This document shows positions 55,150 through 64,000 of a stretch of DNA of 64,000 bases, in pieces (position 1 is the first letter of the stretch; every line of letters starts with the position of its first letter). The notes below the pieces were generated by a model. That model was given only the letters and a program-made list of their open reading frames with translations, did no database searches and was not told where the DNA came from. A program made the translations under genes and the position numbers. Source of the stretch: Akebia trifoliata (Eukaryota > Streptophyta > Magnoliopsida > Ranunculales > Lardizabalaceae); NCBI GenBank assembly GCA_017979445.1, contig CM030715.1, positions 14,533,660-14,597,659 of the forward strand, given 5' to 3'.

Positions 55150-56523
55150 AGGAGGCCATCTTTGACCGAATCAATTTTCCTGTTACCCAGTTCAATATAT
55201 CTTTTCTCAACCCTTTGCAAATTTTTCAAAAGGAAATTATGCCTTTTCTTTCTTAGCCCGATCACCTAACCTAGGGGAGGGAAGATTCGAACTACGTTTT
55301 GGTCTGATCCCAAAATTCTGGGGTACGTAGGCAACCTGAGAAGTTACTTCAGGCCCGACCATATCAAAAAAATAAAAATAGATTCCCCGACAAAGAAAAA
55401 ATCTATAAAAAAAAAATTCAAAAGAAAAAAATTGTTAAAGTGGGGAAGAAAATTCAAGGAAGAAGAAAATAATTTAAAAGGAAATGTCACACAGGGGGCA
55501 TTTGGGTTTTTGAGCCTCAAAATCCCTTTCTTTTTATACCTAGTCCTAAGCTTACCCATGAAAGATCCTCCTAAGTACCGTGCGAGAAGTCAAGGAAGAT
55601 AGCAAAGCATGATCAGACAGCAACTCCAGAAGTTCAGAAGGGAGAAGAAGAAAAAAATTTGCTAAGTTGAAAATCCAAAAAGGGCGGCTTAAGCAAAAAT
55701 TAAGGTAAGCTCGCAAGGTTGAAGATGAAAGGATGACCTTGGCAACAATCAAGCAAGCAAGAAAAAAAGAAAAAAATTGTAAGCTCGCTAGATCGAAAAC
55801 CTAAAAAGGCGATCTAGGCAAAAGCTAGAGCATGCTCGCTAGATTGAAAACCTGGATAGGCAATCTAGGCAAAACTTAGAGCTATCAAAAATAAAAGAAA
55901 ATCTCCGTTGAGTTGAGAAGCTGAAAAGGTAGCCCGAGCTGAAATATCAGAAGTCCGAATGATCAAGTTTCAATACCCAGTTTGAACCAAATATAGACTC
56001 AGTGGATACAAGTATCTCGTCTATGATTGATCTGAAGAGTTTCATATCCCTAAGTGAACCAACGGGGAGAAAGAACAAATTCTATGATGAATTTCAGAAA
56101 GAAATATTTTGTTCCAATGTCTTTGAGCCTGACTCAAAATCTTCAATATAAAAAGTCAAAATTAAAAGTTAAACCTTTATTGCGCTTGCGGTAATCAAGG
56201 ATTTCAAACTTTCATAACAAGGGCACTTCCTTTTTTCTAAAGAGTACAGTTTCCCCCCTTACACTAGGTGCATTTATTTTCAAATTATATTCAATTATCC
56301 CTAGTGCAATGTTCCTTGTCAAACTAGGGGCATTTTTGTTCTGATGCCTGGTCAATTTCAACCCCAAAGGATAAGGTTAACTTTGCATTAAAGGTTACCC
56401 TCTTGATAGCAATTTTGAAAACTCCTCAGATTCAAAGAGAGTTAAAATATTTACCAGACCTTCAAAAATCCAACTTTTATAAAAAAAAAAAGTCAAATGC
56501 GAGGTTAATCCCCCGTTTGTTCC
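55150..56523 (+). other. E2 3' region before the hairpin array
   Basis: It contains two or three copies of an approximately 60-bp phrase AAAGGCGGCTTAAGCAAAA / AAAGGCGATCTAGGCAAAA / GATAGGCAATCTAGGCAAAA (55679-55870). No gene. Confidence 0.6.
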
Positions 56524-57607
56524 CTCAAAGCTTAGTTCATTATCTTGCACCCTGGGCAGGTAGAATAGAACTTCCTAAAAAAGAAAAAATTAGTTCATTA
56601 CTCTTTCACTCCGAGTAGGTAGAGTAGAACTTCGAGAAAAAATTAGTTCATTACTCTTTCACTTCGAGTAGGTAGAGTAGAACTTCCAAAAAAAAAATTA
56701 GTTCATTACTCTTTCACTCCGAGTAGGTAGAGTAGAACTTCCAAAAAAAAAATTAGTTTATTACTCTTTCACCCTGGGCAGGTAGAGTAGGACTCCAAAA
56801 TAATTAGTTCATTACTCTTTCACTCCGAGTGGTATAGAGTAGAACTTCCCAAATAATTAATTCATTACTCTTTCACCCTGGACAGGTAGAGTAGGATTCC
56901 CAAAACAATTAGTTCATTACTCTTTCACTCCGAGTAGGTAGAGTAGAACTTCCCAAAATAATTAGTTCATTACTCTTTCACCCTGGGCAGGTAGAGTAGG
57001 ACTCTCAAAAAGCTTGGTTCATTACTCTTTCACTCCGAGTAGGTAGAGTAGAACTTTCCCAAAAAAAATTAGTTCATTACTCTTTCACCCTGGGCAGGTA
57101 GAGTAGGACTCCTAAAAAATTAGTTCATTACTCTTTCACTCCGAGTAAGTAGAGTAGAACTTCCCAAAATAATTAGTTCATTACTCTTTCACCCTGGGCG
57201 AGTAGAGTAGGACTTCTAAAAAGCTTAATTCATTACTCTTTCACTCCGGGTAGGAAGAGTAGAACTTCCAAAAAAAAATTTAGTTCATTACTCTTTCACT
57301 CCGAGTAGGTAGAGTAGAGTAGAACTTTCCAAAAAAAAAAATTAGTTCATTACTCTTTCACCCTGGGCAGGTAGAGTAGGACACTTAAAAAGCTTAGTTC
57401 ATTACTCTTTCACTCCGAGTAGGTAGAGTAGAACTTCCAAAAAAAAAAAAACAAAAAAAAAAAGTTCATTACTCTTTCACTCCAGGTAGGTAGAGTAGAA
57501 CTTCCCAAAAAAAATTTAGTGCATTACTCTTTCACTCTGAGTAGGTAGAATAAGACTCTCAAAAAAATATAAATTTATTACTCTTCACCTAGAGTGGTAG
57601 AGTAGGA
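56524..57607. repeat. tandem array of about 20 nested hairpins, 53-bp unit, two alternating variants
   Basis: Each unit contains TACTCTTTC-ACTCCGAGT-AGGTAGAGTA (variant A) or TACTCTTTC-ACCCTGGGC-AGGTAGAGTA (variant B). TACTCT/AGAGTA form the outer stem; ACTC/GAGT (A) or CCC/GGG (B) form the inner one. Over much of the array A and B alternate, giving a dimeric higher-order unit of about 105 bp. It ends about 360 bp before the PPT. Confidence 0.93.
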
Positions 57608-57950
57608 CATTTAATTTCTCCCAACTTTTGCTCAGATTTGTCTCAAATATCATTCAAATTTTCTCGAGTTTTATTTTACTCAGAGTTTACTCAATTTCAC
57701 ACAGTGCACACACTTGCACTTTTTAGTCAAGGAGAATTCTCTAAAATTCAAGGATCTGACACTGTCAGTGAGAGCTCTCGCTCAAGGACCTGACAACCTT
57801 TTAGTTCGGGGAGAGCTTTACCCTCAAGGATCCGAACACCCCGACGAATTGCTAAATCAGGCTGCAAAATGAACTATCACTAGCTTTGGCATTCAAATAT
57901 CGCATTATCTACCAAAATAGATTTGCTATCTAGTTTGCTTCAACTCTCTG

Positions 57951-57965
57951 CCAAAGAGGGGCATC
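57951..57965 (+). other. E2 polypurine tract
   Basis: CCAAAGAGGGGCATC immediately before the right LTR. Confidence 0.85.
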
Positions 57966-59681
57966 TGTAGACACCCCATTTTTGCACTCGCCTGATTAAT
58001 CAACTCGTCAATCCGATTGCAATGATTCCCAATAATGGATGTGTATTCCATTGCTATATTTTGTTACCAGATGTGTTTCAGAAATCCGGATGAGGTATCT
58101 CGAATTGACAAAACCTTAGAAACCACGCTACGCTAGGAAAATACGACCCTAGAAACATAGAAATCATCATCTTGCAGACCAAATAGAAACTTCACGATAA
58201 AAAGCACTAAAAAATTACCAAATTACCAAAATACCCCTAACCTCAAAACAACCCTAGAGCCTACGTTACGCTTAAGAAAACTCTCTCGAACACATAAAAT
58301 AACAAATCGGAACCAAATAAATCATTTCACCAATTTTAACAGAATTTGACAAAATTACGAAAATGCCCCTCATAAAGTTCACAATCATTTCACATAAAAA
58401 ATTTCATAAATGACACAAACCAACATTCTCATTGAATTCCTTATGAAAAACCGATTTTGAAACATCCTAGAACATTAAAAACCGACTTGAAACGTGAAAA
58501 GTCCTCTCCGGGGGCAAAACGGTAATTTCATAATTTTCATAATTAACAAATTCGAAATTAATAAATAAAATATTAAATAATTAAAGTGAAACATTGATGA
58601 AATTAATTTAAAATTTTGAACCTAAAAAATCGATCAATCGGACTTTCGGGTAAAATTGTTGAGGGTTCGTGGGATATTTCTTTAAGGACCCCTCTATTTG
58701 GGGGTCCAAAGAATTAAAAAAATAATGGAGGGGGTTCTCCAAAATTTAAAGTCAATCAAGCAAGACTGTAGTCAAAGTATTAAAGTCAATCAAGTGAGAC
58801 TAAAGTCAAAATTAAAGTCAATTAAGCAAGACTGAAGTCAAAATATTAAAAGTCAATCAATTAAGACTAAAGTCAAAACATTAAAAGTCAATCAAATAAG
58901 ACCAAAAGTTATAATAGAATTCTAATTAAATAATAACTCTATCTAATAGAGTTCTAACTTAAAAACAATTCTACCTAAAACAATTCTAATTAAAACACAA
59001 TTCTACCTAAAACAATTTTAACTAAAACACAACTCTAATTAAACACTAACTCTATCTAAATCAACCTTAAAAAAATTCTATAAATAGAGGTGCTCACACC
59101 CTATTTTCGTATCAAATCATAAACCCTAAGAGAAGTAGGTCTAGAAGCTCCCCTAGCCCCCCATAAACCCTAGTTTTGGAGCCCCAACTCCTTACCTAAC
59201 ATCCCTCCTTCAATTTTAGTCTAGAAAACACCTAAAATCCCTCCAAAAACACCCCCAAATCCACAACAAACTTGAAGAGTTCAGATCCAAAAATAATGAG
59301 ATACCTTGATCTAGGAGATCCGAAGTCAAATCCGGAGACAGAACGAAGCAAGGGAGTACAGTACAAGGAGCACTTTTTGTCAAATCTGAGGGAACAAAAT
59401 CCTTGCTATCGGAAAGGTATGTAATTTTTTTATTTTTATCTAGGTTTTTAGCAATGTGATATATTTGGGAAGTTAGTAGAGACCAGCTTTGGCCGGGCGG
59501 AGTTGGTGCCTAACACCTTCCAACCCCGTAACGTAATCCCCGGACTCTTTTTCTCTTTCGTAGATTAGTTTGCCCTTTTTAGAGTCAGTTTGGTTCCTAG
59601 ACCTTAACAACTAGGTGGCGACTCCCAAACCTCAAGAGTCAAAAGCGGATCCGCGCACCCCGCGGATCGAGGGCGCTTTCA
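57966..59681 (+). repeat. E2 3' LTR, 1716 bp
   Basis: It aligns end to end with the left LTR. It ends GGGCGCTTTCA, then TSD CCTGC at 59682-59686. TATA at 59078-59086. Confidence 0.95.
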
Positions 59682-60459
59682 CCTGCTTCCCCACCATAGA
59701 GGCGGGTACTCTAGTAATGCCCAACAGCTCTCCCACCTCCTGGATGGATACCAGAGTCAAAGGCAGAGGCTCTGCATCCATCGCGATACCTGTAATCGCC
59801 ACAAAATCCGAAGGGCTGATGCCTATCTCCACCTCTGGCATATGGAATGAATGAGTCGTCAGAAACCACCTCTCAACCATGGCCAAGAACAAGGGTCGAT
59901 CCACCTTGAAAGACGGTATCTGCAAGAATGCGCCAAAGCCCACAGTGGCGAACTACGTCCGAATATCATCCGAGAATAGGGCAGAAGTAGAAAGAAAAGC
60001 ACTCCACCTACCCCTGAAGCTGGCTGAAGGATAGGGTGTAGGGATGTCCAAACGAACTAACATGGAGACTTGCCTCCCCAAGCCACGAAGAAGAGAGGTA
60101 TCCGGGACCTTCTCACTCTCCTCTGCAGGGATCTCAACCCTGGGAACCTCTCTGCCGACTCTACCGGCACCTACGGCCCTATCCGCCCGACCTAGGCCAC
60201 CGCGTCGACCTCTACCACCACTACCGCTCGGCGGATCCTCAACTGGACCACTGCCAGAAGAACTGGCCTTACCTGCCCTGCTGCCGGACGAAGAACCAGC
60301 TACTGACGCTGAATCGAGCCTACGTGAAGGTTGTCTCGGCCAACCATACTCTGTGGCCACACCAGACTCCAAGGCAAAGCGAGCCCAAGTCCGGGGCCTC
60401 GCCTCCTCCTCCTCATCGGATGACTGATGTACTACTCAGCTCTTCCGCTCTTTACCCAT
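59682..60459 (-). pseudogene. antisense gene B, coding exon 1, upstream half
   Basis: ATG at 60459-60457 follows a splice acceptor (ACTTGCAG|ATGGG). The exon encodes a Ser/Gly/Arg-rich head (SSGSRAGKASSSGSG, GGRGRRGGLGRADRAVGAG), then FLQIPSFKVDRPLFLAMVERWF, MPEVEIGISPSDFVAITGIAM and SIQEVGELLGITRVPASMVGKQ. The segment EIGISPSDFVAITGI matches the E+TP-DF-LTGL entry of the plant mobile domain. In-frame stops: TGA 60436-60438 near the start and TAG 59953-59955 before FATVGFG. E2 lies between GGGAAGCAGG and GTAGGATTAGC. Confidence 0.85.
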
Positions 60460-62068
60460 CTGCAAGTCACCATGTGATCAATCGACAACGCAAAAATCAC
60501 ATATCTCGATGAAGCTGCCTAGGTTAAACCTAACCAAACCGAGTCAAACCAACTTAAACCCAGTCAATCAGTGTCCTACCTAGCTAACCCATTAAACCTG
60601 GCCAACCTAAGCCAAAACTAGCCTAATTGAGTCAAACCAACCCCAACTTAGTCAACCAAAAAGTCAACTCAGTCAAACCCATCCGCCTAAGTCAAAACCC
60701 AAGGACAATCCAGTCAAAACCTAGTCTACTCAGTCAACCCAGTTAAATCCAGTCAAATCTGAGTCAAACCAACCTAGTCAAATCGGAATCATACCCGGGT
60801 GATCTGGCCAATCCCAATTAAAGTCTAACCAAACCCAATGGATTCGATCGATCCCAATCGATTCAAGTCAAAACTCAGTCAACTCAAGTCAAAACTCGAT
60901 CAACCCCGGTCAAAGTCCAGTCAAACCTACCCAACCAAAGTCAAACTTGGGACGACTCAACCTGAAACCCAGTCAACTCAGTCGAGCCTATCCAATCTGA
61001 GTCAAACCCAGTCAACTCAGTCAAACACAGTCAAAACCTAGCCCAACCAACTCGCTCAATCCAGTTAACCGAAGCTAACCTACCCTGAGTCAATCCAGTC
61101 AAACTCGGTCCAAGCCTACTCAAATCCCTCCTATCCAACCAAGCCTACGCCCATGCCAGGCAGATTAATCATTCATCATAGGAGGATACCGTTCAAAAGA
61201 GAGAAAATATGCAGATATCCGAAGCGAGTCGGAACATTCACAATCAAGCAGGCAAAGAGACAAACGCAAAGAGCATGATAAACAATAGTTATAACCAAAA
61301 AGCATGCAACGATCCAACTCAGTCCCAACAGTCCTAAAATAGTCTCGTGATTACGTCAGACATTCCCCATTTTTAGTCCCAAAGCCAATCCCTAAACCAC
61401 CCCCATCTCGCCAAATCCAACAAGCAACTTCAGCCACTTCCAAGTCCCAAACCGCTTCTCATAAATAATCTTCTACCCACCATATATCCAACCCAAAACC
61501 TCACTTACAAACCATCCTATCTCATCATCAACTATCAAACAACCCAAACCAATCCCAAAACAATTCTAGCCACCCCTAGCCCGACTCAAATAGCACCTAC
61601 ATAACCTATCTCGTCCTCACCAAAAAAATAGTACGTTCTCGCTCTTAACAGCGGCTAGACCATCCCAAAACAATCCAAAAGCCCACCAACATCATCCACG
61701 ACATCCACATCCAACCCCATCCTTCACCACCATAGAGCATGCATTTACCCTTAACCGTTAAAAAACCCATCACCACTAACATTCCATGCATTTAAAGCCG
61801 ATCAGACAAAGCGATATTAGTTAAAATAGAACAAGCAGAATGAAGAGGCAACAATCGGTAATAAAGGATAGTAAACACTACCCTCAAGACGTAATGACAT
61901 TTCAAAAAGGCAAGCATGCTCATATCAAAACATGAAAACGTCATAATGTGAAGCAAAATAAAAAGATGGTAAAAGAAGAGACTGTGTCAGGGACAAATCA
62001 AGGGTTTCATTATCATTCTAGGCAAATGAAAGCAAAAAGGAATGGAATAAAACGAGGGTAAAACTCAC
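60460..62068 (-). other. 5' UTR intron of antisense gene B, with CAGTCAA repeats
   Basis: Donor TTTGAG|GTGAGT at 62068 and acceptor ACTTGCAG at 60460. Its interior at about 60520-61110 is a degenerate minisatellite of CAGTCAAACC-type units; the open frame at 60838-61041 is a by-product of it. The rest is AT-rich with A/C-rich stretches and no gene. Confidence 0.6.
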
Positions 62069-62290
62069 CTCAAACACGTAACCCACCAAAGAACTCTTCG
62101 ATGCTTTAAGTCGCTTCCACGAACGCCCAAAATGCTCCAAATCTTCCAAAGCAATCTACCAAACGCCTAAATCAACGTAGACGAGAAGAATATGAAGAGA
62201 AGGGAGAGAAATCGCCGGAGAGTGAGAAGAAACCGAAGAAAAACGGAGAAGAAACTGAAAATGAAAGGGCGCGTAGGCTTTAACCGTTTG
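62069..62290 (-). other. putative 5' non-coding exon of antisense gene B
   Basis: Pyrimidine-rich on the minus strand (TTTCTTCTCCG...TTCTCACTCTCCGG), it ends at GTGTTTGAG|GTGAGT and splices to the ATG exon at 60459. Its upstream edge abuts palindrome array 3. The left limit is set by the donor; the start is inferred. Confidence 0.5.
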
Positions 62291-62301
62291 AAATTCGTAC
62301 T

Positions 62302-62478
62302 GGTCCGTGTCACCAGTACGGATAAGGCCTAAACAATGCCATCCGTGTCATTAGTAAGGATAAAGGAAATTTGGTTTGAACCGTTCTCAGAACACGGATA
62401 AAAAGGAATAGAGAACCATCCGTGCCTCAAACACGGATGAAGGCAAATAAAAAACTATTCGTGCCTCGAGCACGGATC
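62302..62478. repeat. palindrome array 3: five dyads at 38-bp period
   Basis: Centres near 62313, 62351, 62389, 62428 and 62466. The first dyad begins GGTCCGTG, the last ends CACGGATCAG. The second dyad reads ATCCGTG...TAAGGAT, a decayed right arm. The linkers differ from arrays 1 and 2. Confidence 0.9.
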
Positions 62479-62874
62479 AGTCAAAATAAAAAATCGAGTA
62501 AAAAACCAAATAAAAATCAAAAAAATCATAAATCATAAATAAATAAAAAAAAATCAAAAATTGAAAAAAATCAGAAAATTTTCAAAAACCTTTCGAGTTG
62601 CACCCAATTTCGATTTGTTAAAACACGACCGAGAAATACCCAAATTTCAAAATCACCAAATCTTCATCAAATCCGAGGTCTCACACGAGCTCCGCGCCAT
62701 CGAGACCAAAGAATCAATAAGGTAATTCTGTCAGACCCCGTGCTTGAGTAACCATTTCTACAAAAGTCATCGATTCAACCGATAATTCGAAGTCGTGTTT
62801 TGCAAAATTTCGTCGGGCCCGTACAAATAGGGGTTTAGTCTATTCTTTGTAGTTCTTTACACACAATTCCTACA
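62479..62874 (+). other. E1 region before the PPT
   Basis: A-rich run at 62490-62600, then unassigned sequence. No gene. Confidence 0.55.
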
Positions 62875-62886
62875 AAGAAAGGCAGC
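62875..62886 (+). other. E1 polypurine tract
   Basis: AAAGAAAGGCAGC-type purine run just before TGTAGACACC. Confidence 0.75.
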
Positions 62887-63646
62887 TGTAGACACCTCGA
62901 TTTGAACGGGCCCTCACTCGAAAGGGCCCAAAAATAGCAAGGCTCCAATAAAGAATTGGCAAAAGGGTCTCGATGGCCCGAATCATCGGAACATGACGTT
63001 TTTGCCAAAATCCAAAGCCTCTAACACCTCTCAATGGGTTAGTAGGTCCACCAAAAGGATTCGGCAATTCCATTCTCATATTACACTAAGGGTTTAAGAA
63101 GCATAGAAGAAGAAGGAAGGAAAGAAAAGAAAGGAGAACCTTGAAGATACAAGGTGGGTCTTAAACCCCTCCTCTCTCTCTCTAACCTTTTACTCTTCCC
63201 TCTTCTAACACCCCCTTCTTCTATTTTGTTTTACCCCTTTTGATGATTGGACCCCAAGACTAAGGTTCATAAGGGTCATTTTCATTAATGAAATGACCCT
63301 ATGATCAAGCCAAAATTAAATCCCTACTTAGGAAACAAATGCACCCACGTGGTACAATTTTCACTTTCTTTTAAAAATCAAAGTAGCCGAGTTGTGTAGA
63401 GGTTACCACCACGTGGCGGGGAGAAAAGGGTGCCTAACACCTTCCCTTTTCTCCAATCGAGCTGCTTACCCAAATCTCAAGGTTTGACCACCCCTTTATC
63501 CATTGTGAGTCACTAAAATGCCAAAAATACCATTTTTTGAAAAATGTACCTCGGGTGACCATTCACACCCACTTCCAACTTGAATGGTGGCGACTCCAAT
63601 CTTTAGTAGTTGTGGCCGTCGTAATGACGAAAACCACGTAGCTACA
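62887..63646 (+). repeat. E1 3' LTR, 760 bp, internally deleted
   Basis: It matches the 5' LTR at both ends, but the junction GGATTCGGCA|ATTCCATTC joins 30840 to about 32310 of the 5' LTR, a loss of roughly 1.47 kb including the TATA box. It also has a 12-bp extra segment near 63490 (ACCCCTTTATCC). It ends GTAGCTACA before TSD CAACG (63647-63651). Confidence 0.93.
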
Positions 63647-63858
63647 CAACGAATACGCGATGTTGCCAGATCATGGATGTCCTTAACAATGTTGAACACG
63701 GCATCTGGTTGTGATAGTTTAAGTGCGTTTGTGGATATTTTCTTGAGTTCTTTTGTTTTGGAGCTGAACCATTCAACAACAAGTCTTACTGTTTCCTTTG
63801 GGCTTCGAGAGAAGACACCCGCACCATTGTCTACGACATAAGGGATATTGCCAACTTC
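63647..63858 (-). CDS. MGD: MGDG synthase, last exon (interrupted at its stop codon)
   Basis: Monogalactosyldiacylglycerol synthase moves galactose from UDP-galactose to diacylglycerol in plastid envelope membranes. The exon begins at acceptor TTCCTTGCAG|GAAGTT... read on the minus strand (exon start 63858). It encodes EVGNIPYVVDNGAGVFSRSP and WFSSKTKEL, the C-terminal part of the GT28/GT-B nucleotide-binding fold, and PDAVFNIVKDIHDL. The wording is closest to type-B (MGD2/3-like) synthases, by memory. 70 codons end at RIR, after which the ancestral sequence had TGA formed by TG of the TSD plus the next A. E1 now splits that codon; the open frame instead runs into the LTR to 63496. Earlier exons lie right of the window. 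Confidence 0.9.
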
Positions 63859-64000
63859 CTGCAAGGACGCAATGAAATTTGGATTGTTTTGAAATTTGTT
63901 ACTCTGGCTAATGCAACCAAATTCAAACTATATAGCACAGAGGGATCATAACTCAAACTCGGAAACACTTGATGAATCAAGTAGAAGTTCACTTATTGAA
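63859..64000 (-). other. MGD: MGDG synthase intron (3' part)
   Basis: Sequence upstream of the acceptor at 63859. It has a T-rich tract near the acceptor as expected. No exon is seen to the window end. Confidence 0.75.

Larger units (their letters stand above)
48932..59681 (+). mobile_element. E2: nested Tat-type Ty3/gypsy element, pol-deleted
   Basis: LTRs of 1713 and 1716 bp start TGTAGACACC like those of E1, with TSD CCTGC, a TGGCGACTCCACTGGGGA PBS and a PPT. The LTRs differ only by scattered changes, so the insertion is young relative to E1. Inside are leader repeats, a fragment of integrase, and a long hairpin array before the PPT; gag, protease, RT and RNase H are absent. It can only be mobilised by another element. 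Confidence 0.95.
30662..63646 (+). mobile_element. E1: 33-kb Tat/Ogre-like Ty3/gypsy retrotransposon with antisense genes
   Basis: It is bounded by TSD CAACG and LTRs that start TGTAGACACC and end GTAGCTACA. The PBS is of the TGGTGACTCCGCTGGGGA type. Order: 5' LTR, long leader with three tandem arrays, gag, protease, RT, degenerate RNase H, second RNase H, integrase, two antisense plant-mobile-domain genes, PPT and 3' LTR. A dual RNase H, very long leader and additional ORFs are traits of the Tat branch. About 10.75 kb of its length is the nested element E2. Gag and pol carry stops and two frameshifts, so E1 is not autonomous now. It is integrated at the stop codon of the MGDG synthase gene. 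Confidence 0.93.

Noticed and set aside
55344..55752. Minus-strand frames rich in Phe and Leu
   Set aside because: They are antisense of A-rich E2 spacer sequence with no conserved motif.
60044..60427. Plus-strand 127-codon open frame
   Set aside because: It is the reverse of the GC-rich Ser/Gly/Arg-coding head of antisense gene B; the minus strand gives the frame that continues into PMD sequence.

Overview
This is nuclear DNA of a flowering plant, probably a eudicot with a large, repeat-rich genome. It holds exons of two ordinary plant genes with GT-AG introns. Almost everything else is transposable elements: long-LTR Ty3/gypsy elements, a Ty1/copia remnant, 5'-truncated LINEs, MITEs and microsatellites. 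I cannot name the species.

Host genes. Both are on the minus strand. PRMT10 (protein arginine methyltransferase) has exons 1-3 at 28257-27395 and exon 4 at 10962-10773. The phases fit and encode 230 codons; the rest of the gene is not visible and probably lies left of the window. Intron 3 is about 16.4 kb and holds LINE-B, a minus-strand gypsy element carrying a plus-strand copia, LINE-C with a hAT MITE, and several other MITEs. About 30 kb upstream of PRMT10 exon 1 lies the last exon of an MGDG (galactolipid) synthase gene at 63858-63647. Its stop codon has been interrupted by a retrotransposon.

Layout. 1-1549: anonymous DNA with a tandem duplication. 1550-7891: decayed chromovirus-type gypsy element with about 3-kb LTRs. 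8115-8875: LINE tail. 9598-10599: MITE cluster in TA repeats. 10773-28257: PRMT10 with its TE-filled intron. 28258-30661: intergenic DNA. 30662-63646: one 33-kb Tat/Ogre-like element (E1; TSD CAACG; LTRs 2216 and 760 bp). A second Tat-type element (E2, 48932-59681, TSD CCTGC) is nested in it. 63647-64000: MGDG synthase exon and intron.

E1 contains PBS, gag, protease, RT, degenerate RNase H, a second RNase H and integrase in sense. It also carries two antisense, intron-containing plant-mobile-domain-like genes (A and B). Gene B has six coding exons joined by short phase-0 introns, and E2 sits inside its first coding exon. Three arrays of five palindromes at 38-bp period (CCGTG...CACGG) occur in E1: one in the leader, one just upstream of gene A and one just upstream of the gene B 5' exon. 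The E1 leader also has a tandem array of tiny hairpins whose stems co-vary around a TCCGT-type loop, and E2 has about 20 tandem nested hairpins before its polypurine tract. These arrays, the antisense genes and the MITE family with a constant core and exchanged arms are the most unusual content.
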